Shown here piece after piece: positions 16,013 through 24,208 of a DNA stretch of 64,000 nucleotides. Position 1 is the first letter of the stretch. The number at the start of each line of letters is the position of its first letter. This stretch comes from Paenibacillus sp. HGH0039 (lineage in GTDB: Bacteria; Bacillota; Bacilli; Paenibacillales; NBRC-103111), in assembly GCF_000411255.1 (NCBI RefSeq), contig NZ_KE150413.1:1712580-1776579 (forward strand). The letters run 5' to 3'. Below the pieces are notes generated by a model. That model saw only the letters and a list, made by a program, of their open reading frames with translations, was not told the origin of the DNA and made no database searches. Both the position numbers and the translations under genes were made by a program.

Positions 16013-17398
16013 ATGTACAGAAAAATGAGTATGGTTTTATTTCCAGTCTGCGCTGCGGCATTGGTCGGTACGGGGGTTTGGGGGTATTCTCAGCAAAAGC
16101 AGAAAAATCAAGTCTCCATTAAGGCGGAAAACCAGTATCAGCGTGCTTTTCACGATTTGTCCTATCATATCGAGAAGCTACATACGGAACTGGGCAATAC
16201 GTTGGCGATCAATTCCACCTCGAATGACACCTACCGTAAAGGTCTGGTGAATGTCTGGAGGCTGACGAGCCAGGCGCAAAACGAAGTGAACCAGCTGCCG
16301 CTGGGCCTGCTTCCTTTTAACAAAACGGAAGAGTTCCTGTCCAACGTCTCGAAATTCAGTTACCAGACCTCGACGCGGGATTTGACGAAAAAGCCTCTGA
16401 CGGACGGCGAATTAAAAACGCTGAGCACCCTGTATGAGCATTCCAAGGAGATTACGGGGGATTTGCGTGGAGTCCAGGAGAAGGTTATCGCCAATAACCT
16501 GCGCTGGATGGACGTGGACTTGGCGCTCGGTTCCAATAAGGAACCGAACGACAATACGATTATCGACGGTTTCAAAACGGTGGACAAAAAAGTCGGGTCC
16601 TACAACGATTTGAAAGAAGGCCCCTTCACCATGTCAACGCAGTCGAAATACACGGCTCAAATGCTCGACGGTCCCGAGATCGACGAACAGGAGGTCCGTA
16701 AGAAAGCGGCGGCATTCCTTGGGGTAAACAACCCGGCTATCTTTAATGTGGTCAAAAACGGCAACGGCGCGGTCGAGTACGAATCATATACGTGCTCCCT
16801 ACCCGGTAAGAATGGTGCCGATATCACGATGGACTTTACGAAAAAAGGCGGGCAGCTGATCTACTTCATGAATCCCCGCGATGTGAAGTCGACCAAACTT
16901 CAGGTTGAGCACACGCGTGAAGCGGCGGCCCAGTTTCTGGAGCGGCACGGGTATAAAAATATGACTGCGGTCAGCTTCGACCGTCACCAGAACATCTGCA
17001 ATATGACGTTCGCCAAGCAGGAAAAGGATACCGTTATTTATCCGGAGAAGCTGGTCGTAAACGTCGCTCTGGACGACGGTCAGATTCTTGGGCTCCAGGG
17101 CACGGATTTCGTGTTCGCCAACCGGAATCACAAAAATATCGACCAAGAGCCGAAGCTTTCGAAGGAAGAGGCGAGAAGCCACCTGAGCCCTCAGTTGAAA
17201 GTGACCCGGCACACCAAGGCGCTTATCGTCAACGATCTGAATCAGGAAGTGCTCTGCCATGAATTTATCGGCAGTCTGAACGGTCAAACGTACCGGATTT
17301 ATGTCAACGGCGAAGACGGTACGGAGGAAAAAGTGGAAACGATCCGCAAGGAAGACGCCGAGCAGGCCAAGCAGCAGCCTGTCACGCAGGGGACTTGA
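16013..17398 (+). CDS. ypeB: Germination protein YpeB
   Basis: YpeB protects and localises the cortex-lytic enzyme SleB in the spore. The 461-residue protein has an N-terminal signal-anchor (about 8-25), an N-terminal coiled helical domain (to about 210) and repeated PepSY/YPEB-type domains in the C-terminal half, ending in a charged tail. ATG 16013 is preceded by AAAGGAG. In Bacillus sleB sits immediately upstream in the same operon. Here the upstream gene is prsW plus a zinc-ribbon gene, and no sleB is present in the window. Confidence 0.92.
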   Translation: MYRKMSMVLFPVCAAALVGTGVWGYSQQKQKNQVSIKAENQYQRAFHDLSYHIEKLHTELGNTLAINSTSNDTYRKGLVNVWRLTSQAQNEVNQLPLGLLPFNKTEEFLSNVSKFSYQTSTRDLTKKPLTDGELKTLSTLYEHSKEITGDLRGVQEKVIANNLRWMDVDLALGSNKEPNDNTIIDGFKTVDKKVGSYNDLKEGPFTMSTQSKYTAQMLDGPEIDEQEVRKKAAAFLGVNNPAIFNVVKNGNGAVEYESYTCSLPGKNGADITMDFTKKGGQLIYFMNPRDVKSTKLQVEHTREAAAQFLERHGYKNMTAVSFDRHQNICNMTFAKQEKDTVIYPEKLVVNVALDDGQILGLQGTDFVFANRNHKNIDQEPKLSKEEARSHLSPQLKVTRHTKALIVNDLNQEVLCHEFIGSLNGQTYRIYVNGEDGTEEKVETIRKEDAEQAKQQPVTQGT

Positions 17399-17414
17399 CG
17401 GGATCCGTTCAGAG

Positions 17415-17447
17415 AAGCGGCTTCGGGAATCCCGGGGCCGCTTTTTT
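17415..17447 (+). terminator. Terminator after ypeB
   Basis: AAGCGGC pairs with GCCGCTT and an inner CGGG/CCCG helix extends it; six T follow. Confidence 0.85.
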
Positions 17448-17471
17448 GTGTCTTCCTAAATGGTGGAGGCG

Positions 17472-17480
17472 TGCTATAAT
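17472..17480 (+). promoter_or_regulatory. Extended -10 promoter for the PilZ gene
   Basis: TGCTATAAT is an extended -10 with perfect TATAAT (17475-17480), 47 bases upstream of the start codon; the -35 region is weak. Confidence 0.6.
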
Positions 17481-17526
17481 CAAGTAGAAACAGGCAGGAT
17501 TTAACCGAAAAAAGGATGAGGTTACC

Positions 17527-18186
17527 GTGGCTCAGCTTATGAAAATCAACCAGCTGCTGCATCTTCATGTCAATACGATTGACGAGGAAGAAGCGAAACA
17601 AGAATACAAAGCGAGAATTTCGGACGTGCTCCCGGACCGTCTGTGGATCGAAACCCCTATGAACGAGCGGACGGGCCGTTTGAAACGGCTGTACACGGGG
17701 GACGAAGTAAGCGCCTTTTTTGTGACGGACGGAGGCGTGAAAAATTATTTCCAGACCTCGGTCATCGGCTTCAAGGAAGAAGGAATCCGGCTGGTCGCGC
17801 TAGCCATGCCCGATCCAGCCTCGATTACGAAAGTCCAGCGCAGGAGCTTTTTGCGGATTCCCGCGGAGCTGGAAATTTCCGTACAGGCTGGCGACACCGT
17901 TCCTATCGTAGCGTTGACGGAGGATGTCGGAGGGGGCGGGGTTTCCTTCACCTGCAAGGGCAGTGAATTTCCGGACAACGTTACTCAGGTGAACTGCTGG
18001 CTGCTTGTGACTTACAAGAACGGAACCTTGGAGCATCTGCCTTTCAAAGCGGAGGTCGTACGGGTTAAAACGCTGGAAACGGGACGCAAAATCGTCATGC
18101 TGCAGTTCAGCGAAATTACGGATCGCGACCGTCAGAAGCTGATTCAGTACTGCTTCGAGAAACAATTCGATTTCCGCAAAAAGTAA
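17527..18186 (+). CDS. ypfA: PilZ-domain flagellar brake protein (YpfA/MotI, YcgR family)
   Basis: MotI (YpfA) in B. subtilis binds cyclic di-GMP and acts on the flagellar stator MotA. The 219-residue protein has an N-terminal YcgR-type beta domain (about 1-95) and a C-terminal PilZ domain. The RxxxR motif is present (Arg106, Arg110 in QRRSFLRIP). The second motif, usually D/NxSxxG, reads DVGGGG at 133-138, so the Ser is replaced by Gly135. The GTG at 17527 is chosen with GGATGAGG upstream; ATG 17539 is an alternative. Synteny with ypeB-ypfA-ypfB-cmk supports the call. Confidence 0.88.
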   Translation: MAQLMKINQLLHLHVNTIDEEEAKQEYKARISDVLPDRLWIETPMNERTGRLKRLYTGDEVSAFFVTDGGVKNYFQTSVIGFKEEGIRLVALAMPDPASITKVQRRSFLRIPAELEISVQAGDTVPIVALTEDVGGGGVSFTCKGSEFPDNVTQVNCWLLVTYKNGTLEHLPFKAEVVRVKTLETGRKIVMLQFSEITDRDRQKLIQYCFEKQFDFRKK

Positions 18187-18254
18187 CTTACATAAAACCG
18201 GCCCGTTCGGGAAACACTGCATTCCAAACCAAGCTCGTTTGCGGGAGGATGCCA

Positions 18255-18488
18255 GTGAAAATCCGGAGGTCCGGGCAGCAGCAACGCCCATTAACTTACG
18301 AACGTTACGAACGGCTGTTTGTTGAATTTTCCGAGCGGGTCGAGAAGTTGCTCTTAAGATGTTTATATGTACTGTTGGCCGGTTTGCTGATCAGCCAGCT
18401 CCTTCTCCAATTTCCGGCTGTGCGAAAAGAAATCACCCGGGTCGATCCTTTGGAGGGAGTGCCGTACGTCCGGCATGGGAAGGAATAG
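18255..18488 (+). CDS. ypfB: Small membrane protein, YpfB-like (DUF5359)
   Basis: A 77-residue protein with a basic N-terminus, one membrane segment at about 36-52, and a short extracytoplasmic tail. Its position between ypfA and cmk and its size match B. subtilis YpfB; I assign it mainly by synteny. The GTG at 18255 has GGGAGG 6 bases upstream, while the ATG at 18249 touches that ribosome-binding site. Function unknown. Confidence 0.65.
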   Translation: MKIRRSGQQQRPLTYERYERLFVEFSERVEKLLLRCLYVLLAGLLISQLLLQFPAVRKEITRVDPLEGVPYVRHGKE

Positions 18489-18523
18489 TCGCTTTCCGGA
18501 AAATTCAGGCAGGCCGCAGACTT

Positions 18524-18552
18524 TTGCATCTGTCTTCCGGCTATGGTATAAT
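18524..18552 (+). promoter_or_regulatory. Sigma-A-like promoter of cmk
   Basis: TTGCAT (18524-18529) and TATAAT (18547-18552) with 17-base spacing and an upstream TGG, close to consensus. The predicted start of transcription is near 18559. Confidence 0.75.
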
Positions 18553-18562
18553 TTACAGCGTT

Positions 18563-18584
18563 AGCAGGCTGCGCCTGCTTTTTT
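18563..18584 (+). terminator. Terminator hairpin in the cmk leader
   Basis: AGCAGGC, TGC loop, GCCTGCT, then six T. It begins only about 4 bases after the predicted cmk transcription start, so it could end ypfB transcripts or attenuate the cmk promoter. Confidence 0.8.
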
Positions 18585-18617
18585 GTTCGTAAGGTTTTGT
18601 TAGGAGGAGCCTTTGTT

Positions 18618-19301
18618 TTGACTAAATTTAATATCGCGATAGATGGGCCAGCCGGTGCAGGCAAAAGCACCATAGCCCGCAAGGTCGCAGGCGAGCTTGG
18701 TTTTGTCTATGTGGACACGGGAGCGATGTATCGGGCGGTCACCTGGAAGGTGCTGCAGGACGGGGTTGACCCTCTGGACACGGAGACTGTCGCAAGAACC
18801 GCTGCCGGCATGAAGATCGAACTCGTACCGGGACCGGACGGACAGCTGGTGTTTGTAGACGGCCGGGATGTATCTTCCGATATCCGTACCAAACTCGTCA
18901 CGGACCAGGTTTCACAAATCGCCGCCATTGCGGAAGTGAGGAAGCTTCTCGTAGACAAGCAGAAGCAGATGGCCGCTTCCAAAGGCATCGTGATGGACGG
19001 CCGGGATATCGGCACGCATGTGCTTCCTGATGCGGAAGTGAAGGTGTTCCTGACCGCGAGCGTGCGTAAGCGCGCCGAAAGAAGATTTCAAGAAGTTCAG
19101 GGTACGGCAATGGCGACCACTCTCGAAGAGATGGAAAAGGACATTGCCCGCCGCGATATGCTGGATGAAGGCAGGGAAGTATCTCCCCTTGTACAAGCGG
19201 CCGACGCTGTAATGCTGGACAGTACAGATCTGACCATTCCCGAAGTGGTGGAGAGCATCCTGGAGATGTGCCGGTTGAGAGCAGGCGGTGAAAGAGCATG
19301 A
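18618..19301 (+). CDS. cmk: Cytidylate kinase
   Basis: Cmk phosphorylates CMP and dCMP with ATP. The 227-residue protein has the P-loop GPAGAGKST at residues 10-18, then YVDTGAMYRAVT and the DGRDIGTHVLPDA segment. I chose TTG at 18618 because AGGAGGAG ends 8 bases upstream and the N-terminus then matches the family (MTKFNIAIDGP); an in-frame TTG at 18597 precedes that site. The stop overlaps the plsC start (ATGA), so cmk and plsC are translationally coupled. Confidence 0.95.
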   Translation: MTKFNIAIDGPAGAGKSTIARKVAGELGFVYVDTGAMYRAVTWKVLQDGVDPLDTETVARTAAGMKIELVPGPDGQLVFVDGRDVSSDIRTKLVTDQVSQIAAIAEVRKLLVDKQKQMAASKGIVMDGRDIGTHVLPDAEVKVFLTASVRKRAERRFQEVQGTAMATTLEEMEKDIARRDMLDEGREVSPLVQAADAVMLDSTDLTIPEVVESILEMCRLRAGGERA

Positions 19302-19885
19302 GCTTTTACCATTTCGCGCGGGGAGTCTGCAATGTCGTGTATTCCCTGCTGTTCCGGATTCGCGTGATCGGCAAGGATAACATCCCCGAGCACGGCGGTG
19401 TACTGCTCTGTTCCAATCACATCAGCAACTTTGATCCTCCGCTTGTCGGCATCCGCCTCAAACGCAAAGTTCATTTTATGGCGAAGGCGGAGCTGTTTCA
19501 AATTCCGGTTTTAGGTCTAATAATTAGTAAAATTGGCGCTTTTCCGGTTAAACGAGGAGGCGTCAGCAAAGAAACGATCAAGGGAACGCTGAACTTGCTT
19601 CGGGATGGAAACGTACTTGGCATCTTTCCGGAGGGAAGCCGTAAAAATCCCGGTGTGGGAAAGAAGGGTGCAGCGATGTTTGCCCTGAAATCCGGCGCGG
19701 CCGTTGTGCCGACCGCAATCATCGGGGATTACAAGGTGTTCGGCAGAATGACGGTCATATACGGGAAACCGCTTGATTTGACCCCGTTCAGCGAAGCCGG
19801 ATCGGCCGATCTCGAGCAGGTGACCGAGTATATCATGCAAGAAATTAAGACTTTGATCCGGGAACACCGGAAAGAAGTCGCTTAA
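19298..19885 (+). CDS. plsC: 1-acyl-sn-glycerol-3-phosphate acyltransferase
   Basis: PlsC adds the second acyl chain to make phosphatidic acid at the membrane. The 195-residue protein has the catalytic HX4D motif (His41-Asp46 in NHISNFDPP), the FPEGSR phosphate-binding motif near residue 110, and an N-terminal membrane-associated helix. The start overlaps the cmk stop. PlsY and GpsA of the same lipid pathway lie 6 kb downstream, so three glycerolipid genes share the window. Confidence 0.93.
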   Translation: MSFYHFARGVCNVVYSLLFRIRVIGKDNIPEHGGVLLCSNHISNFDPPLVGIRLKRKVHFMAKAELFQIPVLGLIISKIGAFPVKRGGVSKETIKGTLNLLRDGNVLGIFPEGSRKNPGVGKKGAAMFALKSGAAVVPTAIIGDYKVFGRMTVIYGKPLDLTPFSEAGSADLEQVTEYIMQEIKTLIREHRKEVA

Positions 19886-19991
19886 CTAAAAACGAACCCG
19901 GTTGTAAGGAAATGCTGCCGCGCAATCCGCGCCGTGCAGATGCCTATACAAAATTAACCGTCGGTGTGTTTATTTTCGAGGAGGGTATCCC

Positions 19992-21248
19992 ATGTCAGAA
20001 GAAATCAAAAACGAAAATCAAACGAACGAAAGCCAAGAAGCTCAAGAAGCGATGAGCCAAGTCGCAGCCGTAAAGAAAGGCGACATCGTCAAAGGCAAAA
20101 TCATTAAAGTCGAGCAGGATCAAGCAATCGTAGATATCGGTTACAAATACGACGGCACGATTCCGCTTCGCGAGCTGTCTTCCGTCCAAATCGAGAACGC
20201 GGATCAAGCGGTTCAAGAGGGCCAGGAGATTGAGCTTAAAATCGTAACGATTGACGACAACAAAGAAAAGCTGGTTCTTTCCAAGCGCTCTGTCGACAGT
20301 GAAAAAGCATGGGAAACCCTGCAGCAGAAACTGGACGAGAAAGTCATCATCGAAGCTGTCGTGGCCGAAGTGGTTAAAGGCGGTCTCGTTGTTGACGTTG
20401 GCGTGCGCGGCTTCGTACCGGCATCCATGGTAGAACGCAGCTTTGTCGAAGATTTCTCCGACTACAAGGGCCGCACTCTGCGCTTGAGAGTGAAAGAAAT
20501 CGACCGCGAGAAGAACAAAGTGATCCTTTCCCAGAAAGATGTGCTGGATGAAGAATACGAAGCTCAGAAGAAAGACATCATCAGCAAAATCGAAGTGGGC
20601 AAAGTATACGAAGGTACCGTACAGCGCCTGACTCAATTCGGCGCGTTCGTGGATATCGGCGGCATCGACGGCCTGGTGCACATCTCCGAGATGGCTTGGC
20701 ACCATGTTGAGCACCCTTCCGAAATCGTCAAAGAAGGGGACAAAGTAAGCGTGCAGGTCCTGAAAGTAGATCCGGAGAAAGATAAAGTGAGCCTGAGCCT
20801 GAAAGCGACTCAAGAAGGTCCTTGGGAAAAGGCCGAGAAAACTTTCACAACCGGCGAAATCATTACCGGTACGGTAAAACGTCTTGCGGGTTTCGGCGCG
20901 TTTGTTGAAATCGCTCCGGGCGTTGAAGGTCTGGTTCATATTTCCCAAATCGCTCACCGTCACATCGCGACTCCGCAGGAAGTTCTGAAAGAAGGCCAAG
21001 AAGTTAAGGTGAAAGTCCTTGACGTTAACGCGGCTGAGAAGCGCGTAAGCCTCAGCATCAAGGAAACGGAAGAAGCTCCGGCTCAAACCGCATCTTCCGC
21101 GCCTTCCAACTACTCTTCCAGACCGGAAAGATCCTCCAACCACCAGAAAGAACTGGCCGGCAACGAGAATGTTTCCCTGAGCAATCAAGGCCTGTCCATG
21201 ACGCTCGGCGAGCGCTTCGGCGACAAGCTCTCCAAATTCAAAAAATAA
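19992..21248 (+). CDS. ypfD: S1 RNA-binding domain protein (RpsA/YpfD-like)
   Basis: The 418-residue protein has four S1 domains, starting near residues 30, 118, 200 and 286; the conserved GxVxxxxxFGAFV signature is clear in the last two. An acidic N-terminus and a basic, Ser-rich tail flank them. It resembles S1 of the 30S subunit, but in low-GC Gram-positives the protein is not a stable ribosome component and its role is less defined. ATG 19992 follows GAGGAGGG. Placement after cmk matches B. subtilis ypfD. Confidence 0.92.
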   Translation: MSEEIKNENQTNESQEAQEAMSQVAAVKKGDIVKGKIIKVEQDQAIVDIGYKYDGTIPLRELSSVQIENADQAVQEGQEIELKIVTIDDNKEKLVLSKRSVDSEKAWETLQQKLDEKVIIEAVVAEVVKGGLVVDVGVRGFVPASMVERSFVEDFSDYKGRTLRLRVKEIDREKNKVILSQKDVLDEEYEAQKKDIISKIEVGKVYEGTVQRLTQFGAFVDIGGIDGLVHISEMAWHHVEHPSEIVKEGDKVSVQVLKVDPEKDKVSLSLKATQEGPWEKAEKTFTTGEIITGTVKRLAGFGAFVEIAPGVEGLVHISQIAHRHIATPQEVLKEGQEVKVKVLDVNAAEKRVSLSIKETEEAPAQTASSAPSNYSSRPERSSNHQKELAGNENVSLSNQGLSMTLGERFGDKLSKFKK

Positions 21249-21275
21249 TAGACGACTTGAACAGGAGGAAGCGGA

Positions 21276-22331
21276 ATGCGCTCATCGCGCAAAATGGATC
21301 ACGTGCAGTTTGCGCTCCAGACGGGTCAGTCCGGCAACCAGGGGTTGACGGATGTCAAGCTGGTGCCTAACTGCCTGCCAGACGCTTCCACCGAGTCTGT
21401 CGCTCTCTTTACGACAATCGGCGAACTCAATTTGAGTTCGCCGATTGTCGTAAATGCGATGACCGGCGGAGCACGCGAAACCGAAGAAATAAACCGCGAG
21501 CTTGCAGTGGCGGCCAGGGAACGGGGACTGGCAATGGCCGTGGGCTCTCAGATGTCCGCTTTGCGGGATCCTTTGCAGGAATCAAGCTACCGCATCGTCC
21601 GTCAAATGAATCCGGACGGGCTCGTCTTTGCCAATTTGGGAAGCGAAGCGACAGTGGAGCAGGCGGCACGCGCCGTGGACATGCTTCGCGCGGATGCGCT
21701 TCAAATCCATTTGAACGTCATGCAGGAGCTGATCATGCCTGAAGGCGACCGCAGCTTCCACGGCATGCTGGAGCGCGTAAGCCGCATTGCGGCGGGCACA
21801 GGAGTGCCTCTGATCGTCAAAGAAGTCGGTTTCGGCATCCCGCGTGAAAACGCGAGACTGCTCAAATCGGCAGGCGTACAAATTTTGGATGTCGGCGGTT
21901 CCGGCGGCACCAATTTCGCCGCGATAGAGAATGCGCGGCGAAAATTGCCCCTCGATTGGCTGAACGACTGGGGCATGAAAACGAGCGTGACTCTGATCGA
22001 AGCGCTGCAAGTCTACGAACGAGGCAGGGTCATGGCCACGGGAGGCATCCGCACCAGCGAAGACATCGTCAAGGTGCTTGCCCTCGGCGCTTCGGCGGCC
22101 GGAATGGCCGGAGCCCTGCTTAAAATTTTGCAAGGCGAAGGTACGCAAGCTTTAATCGATCACATCGACGAGCTGCATCACGGGATCGTTCTGATGATGA
22201 CCGCTCTAGGAACGGTGCGCATCGAACAGCTGTGGACACGTCCCGTGATTATCACGGGATCGACCGCGGAATGGTGCAACGCCCGCCGGATCGATTTAAC
22301 TGAATATGCCTGCAGAACGGAAGCGGAGTAA
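21276..22331 (+). CDS. fni: Isopentenyl-diphosphate delta-isomerase, type 2
   Basis: This FMN- and NADPH-dependent enzyme interconverts IPP and DMAPP. The 351-residue protein shows the family blocks SSPIVVNAMTGGA, ANLGSEATVEQA, QIHLNVMQELIMPEGDR and GGSGGTNFAAIE (FMN and substrate binding). ATG 21276 follows ACAGGAGGAAG. Order ypfD-fni-yphA matches B. subtilis. Its products feed HepS/HepT further along the window. A 47-base perfect palindrome lies inside the gene at 21408-21454. Confidence 0.95.
   Translation: MRSSRKMDHVQFALQTGQSGNQGLTDVKLVPNCLPDASTESVALFTTIGELNLSSPIVVNAMTGGARETEEINRELAVAARERGLAMAVGSQMSALRDPLQESSYRIVRQMNPDGLVFANLGSEATVEQAARAVDMLRADALQIHLNVMQELIMPEGDRSFHGMLERVSRIAAGTGVPLIVKEVGFGIPRENARLLKSAGVQILDVGGSGGTNFAAIENARRKLPLDWLNDWGMKTSVTLIEALQVYERGRVMATGGIRTSEDIVKVLALGASAAGMAGALLKILQGEGTQALIDHIDELHHGIVLMMTALGTVRIEQLWTRPVIITGSTAEWCNARRIDLTEYACRTEAE
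21408..21454. repeat. 23-bp perfect inverted repeat inside fni
   Basis: Arms 21408-21430 and 21432-21454 are exact reverse complements with a single T between them. They begin TTTACGACAATC and end GATTGTCGTAAA. The arms encode the conserved segment from FTTIGEL to SSPIVV. Confidence 0.95.
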
Positions 22332-22354
22332 AAACGGGATGTTTTGTCATACTA
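22325..22354 (+). promoter_or_regulatory. Possible sigma-G-like promoter before yphA
   Basis: CATACTA (22348-22354) fits the sigma-G -10 pattern CATWMTA, and GAGTA at 22326-22330 is one mismatch from GMATR with 17-base spacing. Confidence 0.3.
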
Positions 22355-22385
22355 GGAGTAACGAAACGAGCTAGGGTGACAAACT

Positions 22386-23012
22386 ATGAATCCAGGTTAT
22401 CTTGCTTCCGTACTCCTCGCCATCTCTGTCATATTTCTGCTCAGCGGATGGCGGGAAATTTTTATGAGAAGTATATCCGGACGTGACATACTTCTTTTTT
22501 TTATGTTCGCGCTGCCTGCCGCTTGGCTGACCTTCTCCGTGGGAGGCGCTCTAATCAACGGCACCGTGCCGGTTGCTTTCTGTGCGGCTCTTCTGATCGG
22601 TATCCGTAAAAAGAGCCTCTGGGAAGGCGGGCATCTGTTCGCGACCGGTCTGCTTCTCGGGGCCGTTCATTTGCTGATGCTGGAGCTGTACAGCGTGGAT
22701 CCCGTCATGATTGTGCTGAAACCCGAATGGGATATCGCCGTTGTCCTTGCGGTATTGGTAATGGGAATGCACCGGGGAGCGGCCGAGCAGTATGTTTCGC
22801 TGACGGTAGCCATGATTGCGGGAGACCTTTCTTTTGCCTGTATGCACGGCGGCACGATGCCGGTTCATCTCGGGACACCCTCGTTTCTAGACAAATGGTG
22901 GCTCTCCTTTTTAACGGCGCGGTTGCTGACCGTCTTCCTTGAATCGGTTTATTCGGGATGCAGGACAACCGCCCGGCAATGGATCCAGCGAAAGCGAGGT
23001 TGGAGGAAATGA
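22386..23012 (+). CDS. yphA: YphA family membrane protein
   Basis: A 208-residue polytopic membrane protein with about six hydrophobic segments and a basic C-terminus (RQWIQRKRGWRK). Size and place between fni and der match B. subtilis YphA, a protein of unknown function. ATG 22386 follows AGGGTG. The downstream YIEGIA gene starts at its stop codon (ATGA), so the two are coupled. Confidence 0.75.
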   Translation: MNPGYLASVLLAISVIFLLSGWREIFMRSISGRDILLFFMFALPAAWLTFSVGGALINGTVPVAFCAALLIGIRKKSLWEGGHLFATGLLLGAVHLLMLELYSVDPVMIVLKPEWDIAVVLAVLVMGMHRGAAEQYVSLTVAMIAGDLSFACMHGGTMPVHLGTPSFLDKWWLSFLTARLLTVFLESVYSGCRTTARQWIQRKRGWRK

Positions 23013-23917
23013 TTGCGCATATGCTGTCGCAAAAAGAAACGGTCGCTGTTTTTGTCGGATTGTTTTTCGGGATCGCGTCGCGTCTGTACTTATTAAGAAC
23101 GGATTATCGTCAATATCCGACTTATCCCCACGGCAAAATCATTCATGTTTCGCTGGGAGTGATTGCAGCCGGTCTGGGTGCGGTGGCGGTACCTGCATTG
23201 CTCGACAAAAACTACACGGCTGTCACGTTTTTGACCGTTGCGGCCCAGCAGTTCCGCGATGTGCGGAATATGGAGCGTCAAAGCCTGATGCAGGTGGATC
23301 AGATGGAGCTTGTCCCGCGGGGCGTTTCGTACATTGAAGGCATTGCGATGGTTTTCGAAGGCCGAAACTATCTGGTGATTTTTACCTCGATGATGGCTTC
23401 GCTGTTCACTCTGGTTTTCGCCTGGTATTGGGGGGCGGCTGCCGGACTGGCTGCTGTCGGGGTATCGATTTATTTTAAGACGGGAAAAAATATGACCCAC
23501 ATCGCGGATATTGGGATCAGCGAAGTGCGGCTGGACGGGCCTAATCTGTATGTAGGCGATATTTACATCATGAACGTCGGGCTGGAGAGCGACCGGGAGC
23601 TGATCGCGAGGCAGGGGGTAGGCCTGCTGGCCGTACCGAAAAATCCCGACGCCCGAGTCACACTGGCGAATCTGGGCCAGCGGCAGGCCATTCTGCATGA
23701 TATTTCCACGGTCCTCGGCGTGTACAGGGACAGCGGAGAACCCGCTCTGATGCCGATGGCGAAGCTTCATCTGGACTCGGGGACGCTCGGTGTTTTTGTC
23801 CTTCCCCAAGTGAAGGACCCACAAAAGGCGGCTGCCGCGCTCAAACGGGTGCCGGTACTGGAAAGCGCCATCCGCATGCCGACGGAGTCGGCGGCCGGAC
23901 CTCACAAGGAGGCGTGA
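23009..23917 (+). CDS. YIEGIA family membrane protein
   Basis: The 302-residue protein contains the naming motif YIEGIA (in GVSYIEGIAMVFEGRN), membrane segments near residues 11-27, 40-65 and 130-155, and a soluble C-terminal half. The family is found in spore formers and is linked by context to sporulation or the spore envelope; its biochemistry is unknown. The start is uncertain: ATG 23009 overlaps the yphA stop, but GGAGG lies only 2-3 bases away. ATG 23021 or the upstream ATG 22958 are alternatives. A small partner gene follows after 3 bases. Confidence 0.82.
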   Translation: MIAHMLSQKETVAVFVGLFFGIASRLYLLRTDYRQYPTYPHGKIIHVSLGVIAAGLGAVAVPALLDKNYTAVTFLTVAAQQFRDVRNMERQSLMQVDQMELVPRGVSYIEGIAMVFEGRNYLVIFTSMMASLFTLVFAWYWGAAAGLAAVGVSIYFKTGKNMTHIADIGISEVRLDGPNLYVGDIYIMNVGLESDRELIARQGVGLLAVPKNPDARVTLANLGQRQAILHDISTVLGVYRDSGEPALMPMAKLHLDSGTLGVFVLPQVKDPQKAAAALKRVPVLESAIRMPTESAAGPHKEA

Positions 23918-23920
23918 AGA

Positions 23921-24103
23921 GTGGCAACGATCAAAGCGGTTGCGGTTGTGGAAGGCGTTAAAGTCGATGGCGGGGCTCCCATTTTTTATGCAAAAGATGA
24001 AGCGGAGCTCCAGCAACTCGCTTTTAATTTGGAGAAAATTCTTGATGTCAATGCTCACGTCTTAAAACCGGGAACCTTCATCCTTGTCGATCACAAGGGA
24101 TAG
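23921..24103 (+). CDS. Capping complex subunit for YIEGIA
   Basis: A 60-residue soluble protein (MATIKAVAVVEGVKVDGGAP) that regularly follows YIEGIA genes and is named for that association. The GTG at 23921 has AAGGAGG 9 bases upstream within the end of the YIEGIA gene. It probably binds the YIEGIA protein; this is family knowledge, not shown by the sequence. Confidence 0.78.
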   Translation: MATIKAVAVVEGVKVDGGAPIFYAKDEAELQQLAFNLEKILDVNAHVLKPGTFILVDHKG

Positions 24104-24118
24104 CGTTCACTGAAAACA

Positions 24119-24148
24119 TTAGCCAATCCAGCGCTTTTTTGCTATGAT
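24119..24148 (+). promoter_or_regulatory. Possible promoter of der
   Basis: TTAGCC (24119-24124) and an extended TGCTATGAT (-10 at 24143-24148), 18 bases apart. Confidence 0.4.
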
Positions 24149-24208
24149 GAAGAATGTGAAATTTCCAATAATGAGAACTTGAGTGACCATCAGTAAGGAG
24201 TGAACCGA

